NCBI RefSeq assembly: GCF_002081715.1
Contig: NZ_MUKP01000004.1
Span: 143,638 to 207,637, forward strand
Length of the DNA: 64,000 nucleotides
Direction of reading: 5' to 3'
Origin: Nocardia donostiensis
Lineage (GTDB): Bacteria; Actinomycetota; Actinomycetes; Mycobacteriales; Mycobacteriaceae
In this document: positions 16,518 through 25,131 of the stretch, one piece after another
Position numbering within the stretch: position 1 is the first letter of the stretch
Layout: the number at the start of each line of letters is the position of its first letter
Made by a program: the position numbers and the translations under genes
Notes under the pieces: model-generated
Told to the model about the DNA's origin: nothing
The model's input: only the letters and a program-made list of their open reading frames with translations
Database searches by the model: none

Positions 16518-17198
16518 TCATGCTCCTTCGGTGGTGGTGTAGGTGTGGGTCAGGACGCGCCCGTCGGGCAGTACCAGTTCGAGGTCCCAGCGGTTACCGG
16601 GAGTGAAGCGGCCGTCGAGCAACGGCAGGGTGCCTGCGAAGCAGATGAAGTCACCGCCGTCGTCGCCGACCCGTTCGGTGACGACACCGAGCAGGTCGAC
16701 CGGGGTGCGCAGCGCCGCGAGGGTGCCGTCCTGGTAAAGCCGTCCGTCCACCCAACTGCGGGCACGGCAGGCATCCCAGTCGAAGTCTGCCCAGTCGCCG
16801 ACCTCGACGATGTTCGGCCCGATCGGCTTGGCGCATACCCGTTTCGATTCGCCGATGTCGACGGTCTCGAGGTCACGATCGGTGTGGTCGGAACCGACGC
16901 CGAGGAAGTACCGGCCGTGGTGGCGCAGGATGACCGGCTCCACCTCACCGGAAGTGCCCGCACCGGGGACCGGGGTGTAGGCAGCGGTGGTGATCGTGGC
17001 CGTGGCGATCGGGTACAGCATCGGGACGTTCTCCGGAGGCGCTACCCCGATTGCGGCCAGCTCGTCGATGTGGTGGCGTACCGCGGCTTCGTCACGGCCG
17101 GTGTACCCGGCGACCAGCGCCCGCGCGCCGTCGAAGCGGAGGGTTTCTCCGGACTCGAGGACAGTGCAGCTCAGTAGGTCGTCGATGGTTTCGGTCAT
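16518..17198 (-). CDS. DUF2848 family protein, putative FAH-like hydrolase
   Basis: 226 residues matching DUF2848, a family with resemblance to the fumarylacetoacetate-hydrolase fold. Features are VEPVILRHHGRYFLGVGSDH, the acidic TDRDLETVD block, and KPIGPNIVEVGDW. The GSDHTDRDLE stretch supplies plausible metal-binding residues. The start ATG 17198 overlaps the stop of the upstream carbon-nitrogen hydrolase (ATGA), and the stop is 1 nt from the HpaB-like gene, so translation is probably coupled. A C-C or C-N bond hydrolysis on the ring-cleaved product is a reasonable guess, not shown by the sequence. Confidence 0.88.
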   Translation of the reverse strand: MTETIDDLLSCTVLESGETLRFDGARALVAGYTGRDEAAVRHHIDELAAIGVAPPENVPMLYPIATATITTAAYTPVPGAGTSGEVEPVILRHHGRYFLGVGSDHTDRDLETVDIGESKRVCAKPIGPNIVEVGDWADFDWDACRARSWVDGRLYQDGTLAALRTPVDLLGVVTERVGDDGGDFICFAGTLPLLDGRFTPGNRWDLELVLPDGRVLTHTYTTTEGA

Positions 17199-18007
17199 GA
17201 CAGGACCTTTCGCATATTCAGGAAGCTGTAGTCGTCGAGCCGGTCGCCTAGCACGGGGAACTCTGCGCGGGTACGGGCGACCACGGCGGGGTCGAGTTCG
17301 GCGAGGGTGATTCCTTCGGAGTCGCCGGCTTCGGCGAGCACCTCGCCCCACGGGTCGACGATGCGGCTGTGTCCGCCGAACTCGACGCCGTTGTGGGTGC
17401 CCACCGCGTTGCAGGCGATGACAACGACCTGGTTGTCGACCGCCCGCGCAGAGGTGAGCAGGCGCCAGTGCGCCAGGCGGGATTTCGGCCAGGCCGCAGG
17501 CACGATGACGATTTCGGCGCCTGCTTGCACCAGTTCGGTCCACAGTCCGGGAAAGCGTAGGTCGTAGCAGGTGGTTGCGCCGATGGGGCCGAAGGCCGTG
17601 TCGGCGACCTGGATCTGCTGTCCGGGTTGCAGGAGTTCGGTCTCGAGGGACTGGTAACCGAAGACGTGAATCTTGCTGTAGTGGTGGGTGATTCGTCCTT
17701 CCGGGTCGATCAGCACGGCGGTGTTGCGCAGCTTGCCGCCGTCGGTGTGCTCGATGATGCTGCCCGCGTGCACGTAGCAGGTCCGGTCGCGGGCGATGGC
17801 CTGCAGGACCTGGACGGTCGCGCCGTCGAGATCTTCCGCGGCAGCCTGGTAGCTGTCGAAGTGGCTGTAGCCGACGCGCCACAGCTCGGGCAGCACGATC
17901 AGGTCGGCATCGGCGCTGAACGCGGCCAGCATCTGGCGTACCCGTTCGAGGCGATGCGCCGGAGTCTCGGGGTCGGGGCTGGCTATTTGCGCCAGTGCGA
18001 CTTTCAT
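17195..18007 (-). CDS. Carbon-nitrogen hydrolase (nitrilase superfamily amidase)
   Basis: 270-residue member of the nitrilase superfamily with the full catalytic triad: Glu41 (VLPELW), Lys112 (YSKIHVFG) and Cys147 (ATTCYDLRFP). Cytoplasmic; it hydrolyses a C-N bond, in most relatives an amide or N-carbamoyl group rather than a nitrile. The start ATG 18007 is chosen because MKVALAQIA is the normal family start; the extension upstream lies in the GntR gene region. It stands 23 nt after GntR and overlaps DUF2848. In this operon it probably releases ammonia or an amine from an intermediate. Confidence 0.93.
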   Translation of the reverse strand: MKVALAQIASPDPETPAHRLERVRQMLAAFSADADLIVLPELWRVGYSHFDSYQAAAEDLDGATVQVLQAIARDRTCYVHAGSIIEHTDGGKLRNTAVLIDPEGRITHHYSKIHVFGYQSLETELLQPGQQIQVADTAFGPIGATTCYDLRFPGLWTELVQAGAEIVIVPAAWPKSRLAHWRLLTSARAVDNQVVVIACNAVGTHNGVEFGGHSRIVDPWGEVLAEAGDSEGITLAELDPAVVARTRAEFPVLGDRLDDYSFLNMRKVLS

Positions 18008-18030
18008 CAGTTCGTCCTTGTGTGTCGGGG

Positions 18031-18675
18031 TCAGAACCTGGGCTGTTTGAGCGAGCACAGGGTGGTGTCGAGGTGTTCGCGCACCGCACGGATCGCGGCC
18101 TCGGTGTCGCTGGCGGCCAGCGCGTCGACGATGGCACCGTGCTCGATGAGGACCTGCTTCTTGCGCTGCTCGACGGAGAGCATGATCCGCACGCCCATCC
18201 GCATCTGCCGGTCGCGCAGCGAACGGTAGAATTCGTGCATCACCTGGTTGCCTGCGGCGCGGATGACCGTGGTGTGGAATTCGAGATCGTGGGCGATGAA
18301 CTCGACGGGGTCGATATCGGCTTCTTGCCGCTTCACCAGTTCACGCAGCCGGTCGGGAACCTGGCCTGGATCCGGGGCGACCTCGGTGATCGACCACTCC
18401 TCCACGACCCGCCGAGCCTGCATCACGTCGTCGACGTCCTTGTCGGTCAAGGCCGGGATGTAGGCGCCCTTGTGGGGCACCCGGCGGACGAAGCCTTCGG
18501 CCTCCAGCCGGAGCAAGGCTTCGCGCACCGGCGTGCGTGAAGTGCCTGAAGCCGCCGCAACCTGGGCCTCGGACAGGAACATCTCTTCATCGCGAGGCAG
18601 GGTGAGGATGGTGTTCTTCAACCATTCGTAGGCCAGCTCCGGTGCGGAGGCCGCGCTGGACTTCGATGTCGTCAT
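18031..18675 (-). CDS. GntR family regulator (FCD type)
   Basis: 214 residues. The winged helix (residues about 15-80: LSEAQVAAASGTSRTPVREA, LLRLEAEGFVRRVPHKGAYI) is followed by an all-helical FCD effector domain with the metal-binding pattern HDLEFHTTVIRAAGN and later His residues. It is encoded inside the catabolic operon, 23 nt after the transporter gene and 23 nt before the amidase. It is probably the pathway-specific repressor; a GTATAC-centred site upstream of the operon (20252-20261) fits this family. Confidence 0.93.
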   Translation of the reverse strand: MTTSKSSAASAPELAYEWLKNTILTLPRDEEMFLSEAQVAAASGTSRTPVREALLRLEAEGFVRRVPHKGAYIPALTDKDVDDVMQARRVVEEWSITEVAPDPGQVPDRLRELVKRQEADIDPVEFIAHDLEFHTTVIRAAGNQVMHEFYRSLRDRQMRMGVRIMLSVEQRKKQVLIEHGAIVDALAASDTEAAIRAVREHLDTTLCSLKQPRF

Positions 18676-18698
18676 GAGAGATGCCCTTTCAGCTGTTG

Positions 18699-20069
18699 TT
18701 ACGGGACGGCAACTGCCGTGTCCCCGGTCGCGTCGGATACCGGTGTTTCCTCGTGCATATCGGCCAGATCCACCGTGCGGGTTTCCCGCGCCACCAGCGC
18801 GGCGACCAAAGAGATCGCCCCCATGACCGCTAGATAGACGGCGATGGCCTGACCGGTGCCGAAGTGGTCGTACAGGGCGATGGCAATGATCGGAGCAAGC
18901 GAGCCCGCCAGCACCGAGGCCAGGTTGTAGGCCAGCGAAACCCCCGAATAGCGGACCTCGGTGGGAAACAGTTCGGAGAAGAAGGCACCGATCACCGCGC
19001 TGTAGGCCGCGAAGATGAGCAGTCCCACTGCGACCGCAAGGAAGATCGCGCCGGTGGCGGTGGTATCGAGCAGCGCGAAGAACGCGAACGCCCACACGAT
19101 CGTCGCCACCGAGGCCCCGATGTAGATCGGCCTGCGCCCTATCCGATCCGCCAGCACCGCGAACAGCGGAATCGCCACCAAGGCCACCGCCATGCCGATC
19201 ATCACCGCGCTCAATCCGGTGCCGCGTGGCAGGTCGAGGATCTGGGTGAGGTAAGTGATCACGAACAGCGAGAAGATGTAGAATCCGGCGTTCTCACCGA
19301 ACCGGGTGAATGCCGCCAGCAAAATCTGGCGCCAGTACCCGCGAATGGCGGCATTCAACGGCATCCGCACCAGTCGCGGGCTCGTCACGGCCCGCGTCTG
19401 CTCGAACAACGGTGTCTCGGCGACATACAACCGCAGCACCAAACCGATCACTACCAGCAGCGCCGAAAGCCCGAACGCGATACGCCAGCCCCACGACAGG
19501 AAGGCCTCCTCCGACAACACTGCCCCCAGCAGCGCCAACACACCGGCAGCCATCAGGTTGCCCAAGGGCGGCCCCAGGTTGGGCCACGCAGACCAGAAGG
19601 CGCGCCGCTTGGAATCGCCGTGTTCGGAGACCAGCAGCACCGCCCCACCCCACTCGCCGCCGAGCGCGAAACCTTGTACCAGCCGCAACAGCACGAGCAG
19701 CAAGGGAGCGGCAACACCGATGGCCGCATAGGTCGGCAGTAGCGCGATGAGGAACGTCGATACACCCATCAGCAACAGGCTGGCGATAAGCGTTGCGCGG
19801 CGCCCTTTGATGTCACCGAAGTGGCCCAGGACGGCGGCGCCCAGCGGACGAGCAACGAAACCGACGGCATATGTCGCGAAAGCCAGCATGGTGCCGACCA
19901 ATGGATCTTCGGAGGGGAAGAACAACTTGTTGAACACCAGCGCGGCTGCGGTGCCGTACAGGAAGAAGTCGTACCACTCCACCGCAGTGCCTGCCAGGCT
20001 AGAGCCTGCGATGACCGGCAGGCTGGTGTGCGGTCGCCGGTTGATAGATTTGTTTTTGGCGGTTGCCAT
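18699..20069 (-). CDS. MFS transporter, metabolite:H+ symporter (MHS) family
   Basis: 456 residues, 12 hydrophobic segments, with MHS-family signatures: SLAGTAVEWYDFFLYGTAAA at the N-terminus, GHFGDIKGRRATL in the first cytoplasmic loop, LVQGFALGGEWGGA, and ELFPTEVRYSGVSLAYN near the end. MHS members import organic acids, aromatic acids or betaine-like compounds by proton symport. It is the first gene of the seven-gene operon and should import the substrate of the HpaB-type pathway. The promoter region is 20070-20380. Confidence 0.93.
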   Translation of the reverse strand: MATAKNKSINRRPHTSLPVIAGSSLAGTAVEWYDFFLYGTAAALVFNKLFFPSEDPLVGTMLAFATYAVGFVARPLGAAVLGHFGDIKGRRATLIASLLLMGVSTFLIALLPTYAAIGVAAPLLLVLLRLVQGFALGGEWGGAVLLVSEHGDSKRRAFWSAWPNLGPPLGNLMAAGVLALLGAVLSEEAFLSWGWRIAFGLSALLVVIGLVLRLYVAETPLFEQTRAVTSPRLVRMPLNAAIRGYWRQILLAAFTRFGENAGFYIFSLFVITYLTQILDLPRGTGLSAVMIGMAVALVAIPLFAVLADRIGRRPIYIGASVATIVWAFAFFALLDTTATGAIFLAVAVGLLIFAAYSAVIGAFFSELFPTEVRYSGVSLAYNLASVLAGSLAPIIAIALYDHFGTGQAIAVYLAVMGAISLVAALVARETRTVDLADMHEETPVSDATGDTAVAVP

Positions 20070-20117
20070 CGCGGCTCCTCATCGCTTCGTCGCTCCGTGA
20101 CGATCCATCCGCCCGAT

Positions 20118-20135
20118 ATCTACCTGCACGTAGAT
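20118..20135. promoter_or_regulatory. Inverted repeat upstream of the catabolic operon
   Basis: ATCTACCTGCACGTAGAT is palindromic at 16 of 18 positions. It lies 49 nt upstream of the MHS transporter start. It may be an operator for the operon; which protein binds is unknown. Confidence 0.45.
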
Positions 20136-20251
20136 GTCCGAAAGGGCGATGGATGGTGCTGCCAGGCTCGGTGGTTGTTGGCGCAACCACCGAGCCCTCC
20201 CCGCCCGCTGATCCAGGCTGTGAAGCCGGTCACGAGCGGGCCGTGTACCAG

Positions 20252-20261
20252 TTGTATACCA
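20252..20261. promoter_or_regulatory. Candidate GntR/FCD operator
   Basis: TTGTATACCA, centred on the palindrome GTATAC, fits the sites bound by FCD-type GntR proteins (TNGTATACNA-like). It lies in the 311-nt divergent region between the catabolic operon and the asparagine-synthetase-like gene and could affect either. Confidence 0.4.
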
Positions 20262-20380
20262 TCGGTCCACAATCGAGCAAGAGGTGAGCTCGATACGGTC
20301 GGCCAGGGCCGGCGAAACGAGGCATCAGCCATCGACCGCCGGTACCGACCGAACAACCCGACACAACTGGAACGGTGGAC

Positions 20381-21391
20381 ATGAACCACGCAACCGACCG
20401 GACCCCACAGACCGCCGAGCCGCTTCAGTTCGTCGCCGACCTCCTCGGGAATATCTCAGAACCGAACCCCGGCGTGCGCACTGTCATCGAACCAGCCGAC
20501 GCTGCGCAGCTGATTGCAGAAGAGACTCGTTCGCGTATCGCGGCTGTGCTGGAAAAGTTCGGCGGCACCCCCGCGGTTCTGCTCAGTGGCGGCGTCGACT
20601 CCATCTACGTTGCCGCCGTATCGGTCGCGCTCGGAGCCGAACCGATTGCCGTCACCGTCGTCACCGATGGCCAGTCGGACGAAGCGAATGCGACGGCGGC
20701 AGCGCATGCTCTCGACCTCCGTCACGAGGTGGTCCGACTCAGCGCACCCGAGGTGGCCGAGCTTTCCCGCGACGTGATGCAGCGGCTCGGCACCTGCGAG
20801 CTCTGGGAAGTAACCGCGGGGATTCCGCTTGTTGCTGCCCGTCGCAGCTTCGAGACCATTGCAGACCTCGGCGCCATTCTCGGTGGCAGCGGTGCGGACG
20901 CGATTCTCGGCGGTGGTCGAAAGCTGACCCATCCGGCAACGTCACCCGAGGCGTGTGTCGAACTCGACCAGATCATTCGCACCGAGACGGCAGCCAACTT
21001 CCGGTATGACCGCCTGGTACCCGGCTTCTACCCAGCCCTGCTGGACGAATACGCCGACCGCCTGATTCATGTCTTCCAGACTGTGCGCTGGTGGCAGATC
21101 GCCGAATCGTTCGCTCCTCAGGTGCTCTTCGGCGACCATAACGGCCGTCCCGTGGACAAGCTCGCACTACGCCTGGCCTGCGCCACCCAGCTGCCGTCCG
21201 CAGCGAAACACCTAGCGTGGGGTGCGAAGTCCCCGATTCAACGCTCTTCAGGGCTCATGGCGGCTCTCACCACAGCCGCCAGGGCATATGCGGCGAACTT
21301 GCCTGGCGCTCAGACATATACAGACCCCATGAGCGAAGATGCCGAAGCAGTAGCCGTCCGGTTGTACCTTTCCCTACTGGAAAAGTCCTAG
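20381..21391 (+). CDS. Stand-alone asparagine-synthetase-like (PP-loop) protein
   Basis: 336 residues. The ATP pyrophosphatase loop SGGVDS is at residues 69-74, followed by VVTDGQSDEANATAAAHALD and LGGSGADAILGGGRKL, the synthetase-type acidic loop. The glutamine amidotransferase domain of ordinary AsnB (about 200 N-terminal residues) is absent. Such short forms adenylate a carboxylate and condense it with an amine from elsewhere; relatives occur in natural-product and macrolactam biosynthesis. No partner enzyme is obvious: the downstream gene is a Nudix hydrolase 110 nt away. It is divergent from the catabolic operon and might supply or process its substrate, but this is speculation. GTG 20375 is an alternative start. 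Confidence 0.8.
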   Translation: MNHATDRTPQTAEPLQFVADLLGNISEPNPGVRTVIEPADAAQLIAEETRSRIAAVLEKFGGTPAVLLSGGVDSIYVAAVSVALGAEPIAVTVVTDGQSDEANATAAAHALDLRHEVVRLSAPEVAELSRDVMQRLGTCELWEVTAGIPLVAARRSFETIADLGAILGGSGADAILGGGRKLTHPATSPEACVELDQIIRTETAANFRYDRLVPGFYPALLDEYADRLIHVFQTVRWWQIAESFAPQVLFGDHNGRPVDKLALRLACATQLPSAAKHLAWGAKSPIQRSSGLMAALTTAARAYAANLPGAQTYTDPMSEDAEAVAVRLYLSLLEKS

Positions 21392-21501
21392 ACCGGGGCA
21401 GCTCCCTTCGCCACGACCGCGAGCCGACCACCACCCGCTCACGCCGCGCCCTCGTTACGGGCGCCGATCACCGCACTTCGGGCTGAGGCAAGATCGTGGA
21501 C

Positions 21502-22200
21502 ATGAGCACTACCCCGCATCCACGCCTCCCCGGCAGTATCGACGAGTTCCGTGCGCTCGCGCGCTCCCGGCTGGTGGAGTTCCCGCGGGTCGCGGTTCCG
21601 GATGCTCCGGGTGTGCGCCGGGCCGCGGTGGTGTTGTGTGTGGTCCAGCAGTCCGGCGGGCCGCTGTCGGTGATCGTCATCAAACGGGCCTACCGTGGCC
21701 GCAACGCCGGGCAGTGGGGGCTGCCCGGCGGGCGCGTGGAGGAGGGCGAGACTGCTGAACAGGCGGCGGTCCGGGAACTACAGGAGGAGCTCGGGCTGCT
21801 GGTGGACCCCAGCGATGTCCTGGGCGTACTCGACGACTTCCCGGCCGCCTCCGGGTTCGCGATCACCCCGATTGTCGTCACGCTGCCCGCCACCACCGGC
21901 CTCGCCCCCAACCCCGACGAGGTCCACTCGGTGCATCTGGTGGATTTCGCCAGACTCGCCGCCGATGACACACCTCGCTGGGTGCATGCGCAGGACGCGG
22001 TGCAGCAGGACGAACTGCGTGACGATATCGCCCCCACCGACCGTTCCGGACTGCTGCAAATGCGACTCGGCCCGAATATGACCATCCACGCGCCCACCGG
22101 TGCGCTGCTATGGCAGTTCCGTGAGATCGTACTGCTGGGGCGCACTCCTTCCGCCGCCCGGGTCGCCCATTTCCGCCAGCCTGTGTGGACGCACCGTTAG
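21502..22200 (+). CDS. Nudix hydrolase
   Basis: 232 residues. A complete Nudix box occupies residues 77-99 (G77, E83, REL at 91-93, EE at 95-96, G98), after LPGG. It would hydrolyse a nucleoside diphosphate derivative or a CoA ester with Mg2+; the C-terminal half resembles CoA/ADP-ribose-type enzymes of actinobacteria only loosely. The start ATG 21502 (or GTG 21496) lacks a strong ribosome binding site. It stands alone. Confidence 0.9.
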   Translation: MSTTPHPRLPGSIDEFRALARSRLVEFPRVAVPDAPGVRRAAVVLCVVQQSGGPLSVIVIKRAYRGRNAGQWGLPGGRVEEGETAEQAAVRELQEELGLLVDPSDVLGVLDDFPAASGFAITPIVVTLPATTGLAPNPDEVHSVHLVDFARLAADDTPRWVHAQDAVQQDELRDDIAPTDRSGLLQMRLGPNMTIHAPTGALLWQFREIVLLGRTPSAARVAHFRQPVWTHR

Positions 22201-22330
22201 CTTTCGGCAGTTCCCGCGAGCACAGGAGACCATCCGGATAATCGACTGAGAACACGACGACCACGGCGCCGTCGACACATCCCAGGGTGCTATCGGCAGA
22301 CGGTGATGCCGTACCACAAAGGAGTTCACC

Positions 22331-22606
22331 ATGAGCCTCATCGGAACTGTGCTCGGGTACGTCCTGACGGCTTTTCTGCTGCTGCTGATCGTCCGACTGC
22401 TGCTGGACTGGGCGAAGGTACTCGCCAGCACTCCCGTCTGGGTGGACCGAGCCCGCGACCTCGTGCACGCAGCGACCGAGCCGGTTATCGCGCCGGTACG
22501 GAAACTGCTGCCGCCGCTGCAACTCGGAGGGTTGGGGCTCGATCTGGCGTTCACTGTCGTCTTCCTTCTCACGCTCATCCTGCGTTCGATCGCCTTCAGC
22601 CTCTAG
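22331..22606 (+). CDS. YggT family membrane protein
   Basis: 91 residues with two transmembrane segments (about 6-26 and 68-89) joined by the conserved YggT loop ATEPVIAPVRKLLPPLQLGG. In actinobacteria YggT-type proteins are linked to the cell-division/DivIVA locus, but here the gene is isolated. The start ATG follows AAAGGAG at 22318-22324. Confidence 0.92.
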   Translation: MSLIGTVLGYVLTAFLLLLIVRLLLDWAKVLASTPVWVDRARDLVHAATEPVIAPVRKLLPPLQLGGLGLDLAFTVVFLLTLILRSIAFSL

Positions 22607-22698
22607 CAGGGCGGCGCATCAGACGGTCCAATCGTTCCAGGGGTGCGGACCGATGTAACGGTGGGGCAGCCCGACCGCAGGGTTGCTCAGGGCGTCCC

Positions 22699-23295
22699 TT
22701 ACTTGCCGTAGGGTCGGGTGGCGCGGGCGTTGCGCAAAGCCTCACCCCACCAGTGGAGTTGATCCAGCAGGGTGGTTGCGGCGGCCTCGGTGGCCGGGTC
22801 GGTGATCAGTGCGCCCGTATCGTCGAGCTGGTTCCACGGGTTGTGGAAGCTGACGGTGTCGCGCACGGTGACCGCGTGCAGTTCGGCGAATACGCCGCGC
22901 AGATGCTCGACCGCCCGCAGCCCGCCGGACAGTCCGCCGTAGCTGACGAAACCGACCGGCTTGGCCTGCCATTCCGCGAAGTGCAGGTCGATGAGGTTCT
23001 TCAACGCGCCCGGGTAGCTGTGGTTGTACTCAGGGGTTACCACGACGAAAGCGTCCGCTTCGGCCAGCACGGGCTGGGTTTCGGCGACCGCAGGAGCGGG
23101 GGCACCGAAAGAATGCGGCAGATCGGCCGCACCGACGTCGACCACGGTCGCCGCCAACTCCGGGCGGGCCCGAACCCTGGCCAGGAACCAGTCACCGACC
23201 GTCGGCGCGAAACGACCGTCCCGGGTGCTGCCGATCACCACGGCTACCCGCAGCGGCTGGGCGGTCGTGTCGATGGCGGTGGATGTGTGTGTCAT
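22699..23295 (-). CDS. NAD(P)H-dependent FMN reductase (flavodoxin fold)
   Basis: 198 residues of the NADPH-dependent FMN reductase family. The phosphate-binding GSTRDGRFAPTVGDW and the active-site TPEYNHSYPGALKNLIDLHF are both present, and SYGGLSGG binds the flavin. Reduces FMN, quinones or azo compounds. The start ATG 23295 is preferred because GGAGG lies five bases upstream; the upstream ATG at 23307 overlaps that site. Confidence 0.92.
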   Translation of the reverse strand: MTHTSTAIDTTAQPLRVAVVIGSTRDGRFAPTVGDWFLARVRARPELAATVVDVGAADLPHSFGAPAPAVAETQPVLAEADAFVVVTPEYNHSYPGALKNLIDLHFAEWQAKPVGFVSYGGLSGGLRAVEHLRGVFAELHAVTVRDTVSFHNPWNQLDDTGALITDPATEAAATTLLDQLHWWGEALRNARATRPYGK

Positions 23296-23398
23296 CGGTG
23301 CCTCCATATCGTGCTTGCACGGCCTGTCGGGCCGCTCTGGAGTACACCCTGATTCCTAAAGTATTGTTGAGGTCAAGTTCGGGGCCGGCGCCACTCGG

Positions 23399-23545
23399 TC
23401 AGTACGCGATGAACAGGATCTCGTCCCGCGAATAGTCGTGCCCCGGATGGTTCTCGGCCAGATGCGCCTGCGTCTTCGCCACCAGGTCGTCTTCATCTGT
23501 CCCCCGGATGGCCTCACCGCAGGGGCAGTTGAGGTTTCGCTTCAT
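23399..23545 (-). CDS. DUF1059 family small protein
   Basis: 48 residues: MKRNLNCPCGEAIRGTDEDD opens with the CPCG motif, then HLAENHPGHDYSRDEIL. This is the complete DUF1059 pattern, a small actinobacterial family with a CxC plus His arrangement suited to zinc binding. AGAAGGGA lies upstream of the ATG at 23545. Function unknown. It lies between the FMN reductase gene (same strand) and the divergent P450. Confidence 0.88.
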   Translation of the reverse strand: MKRNLNCPCGEAIRGTDEDDLVAKTQAHLAENHPGHDYSRDEILFIAY

Positions 23546-23766
23546 CGATCATCCCTTCTCTGTCGAACGCACGCGGTCGGTGCCTGTCATCGTGCGCCTC
23601 CTGATCCGTCGCCTCATGGCCGGAGAGGCCATAATGTGAGCCACAGACCAACCGATACTACGTTCACAACTCCATCGCTGAGGTCGACCAGGCAGAAGGA
23701 GGAGTGGCTCGACCTCGGCCCAGACAACTTCTCCGAGTGCCGATTCCGTCGTCTGGAGTAAGACCT

Positions 23767-25056
23767 GTGTCCATGCCACCCCACTCCGTATCCGCCGAGG
23801 ATGCCGAAGACTACACCGCGGAGCCCGCGAGCTGCCCCGTGCGACATCCTCCGATCATGGAACCCGACGGGGCCCGAATACCGCTGTACACCGGCGAATA
23901 CACCACCGACCCGACACGGGTTTTCCAGCAGATGCGGGAGAGGTACGGTGCGCTGGCGCCGATCGAACTGGCTCCTGATGTGCCGGCGACGCTGGTGATC
24001 GGCTACCACACAGCGGTGCGGATCCTGCAGGACCCGGAGCACTTTCCGGCCGACCCGCGGACCTGGCAGCAGACGATTCCGGCAGATTCACCCATCCGAC
24101 CCGCGATGGAGTGGTGCCCCAACGCGCGGCGCAGCACGGGCGAGGAGCATCACCGCTACCGGGAGACATACACCAGCAGTATCGACCATATCGATCTGCA
24201 CTCCCTGCACAACGCTGTCGCCGCTGTCGCGACACCATTGATCAACAACTTCTGCGAGACGGGTTCGGCCGATCTGACAGCGCAATACGTCTTCCCGATC
24301 GTTTTCCAGATGATCAACGAGCTGATCGGCTGCCCCCCGCATATCGGACAGCGAATCGCCGAGGGGATGACCGCGGTCAGCGATGCGAGTGTCGACGGCG
24401 CCGAAGCGTTCCGCATGATCGAGGAAGCGCTGATGGAGTTGGTTCGGCTGCGACGCGAGGAGCCGGACAACAACGTCGCCTCGTGGATGGCGCGCCACCC
24501 GGCCCAGCTCGACGACACCGAACTGCTGCACCAGCTGTTCGACTTCTACGGTGCTGGCGTCGAACCGCTGCACAACCTGATCGCCAACGCCCTGCTACTG
24601 GTGATCGACGACGAACGCTTCGGCAGCTCCGTCGTCGGCGGCAGCCTGTCGACCCGCGATGCGATCGACGAGGTGCTGTTCAACAATCCGCCGATCGCCA
24701 ACCTGTGCATGTCCTATCCGCGGCAGCCGATCCTGATCGACAACTATTGGCTGCCCGCGCATCAGCCGGTGCTGATCAGCATGGCCGCGTGCAACAACGA
24801 CCCGGCCGTGGCGGGTGGAGACCGGATCGGCAACCGCTCCCATCTGGCGTGGGGCAGCGGACCGCACGCCTGCCCGGCCAAGAACGTGGCGTATCTGATC
24901 GCGCAGGAGGCGGTCGACCAGCTCCTCGATGCAGTGCCCGAGATGGAACTCGCCATCCCCAGAGCCGATCTGGCCTGGCGACCGGGGCCGTTCGCCCGTT
25001 CGCTGTCCTCGCTACCGGTGGTTTTTCCCCCGTCCCCGCCGCTGCCTGGGGCGTGA
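23767..25056 (+). CDS. Atypical cytochrome P450 lacking the ExxR arginine
   Basis: 429-residue P450-like protein. The heme-ligand region HLAWGSGPHACPAKN has the cysteine at residue 369 but proline-alanine in place of the usual following x-Gly. In the K helix the ExxR motif reads Glu302-Val-Leu-Phe305, so the arginine is missing, and in the I helix the usual AGxxT is AGVEP (263-267), so the oxygen-activating threonine is proline. Streptomyces CYP157-type P450s also lack ExxR and fold normally. It may be a P450 with unusual chemistry, or a heme-binding protein without monooxygenase activity. The start is GTG 23767, with GGAG eight bases upstream; ATG 23773 is close behind. No ferredoxin gene is adjacent. 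Confidence 0.88.
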   Translation: MSMPPHSVSAEDAEDYTAEPASCPVRHPPIMEPDGARIPLYTGEYTTDPTRVFQQMRERYGALAPIELAPDVPATLVIGYHTAVRILQDPEHFPADPRTWQQTIPADSPIRPAMEWCPNARRSTGEEHHRYRETYTSSIDHIDLHSLHNAVAAVATPLINNFCETGSADLTAQYVFPIVFQMINELIGCPPHIGQRIAEGMTAVSDASVDGAEAFRMIEEALMELVRLRREEPDNNVASWMARHPAQLDDTELLHQLFDFYGAGVEPLHNLIANALLLVIDDERFGSSVVGGSLSTRDAIDEVLFNNPPIANLCMSYPRQPILIDNYWLPAHQPVLISMAACNNDPAVAGGDRIGNRSHLAWGSGPHACPAKNVAYLIAQEAVDQLLDAVPEMELAIPRADLAWRPGPFARSLSSLPVVFPPSPPLPGA

Positions 25057-25131
25057 AGACGTACGCCGTGACGCTGCGGAAGCGTATGCCGCATCTCGGG
25101 CAGCGCGGCGAAGAGCCGGCTACCGTGACGG

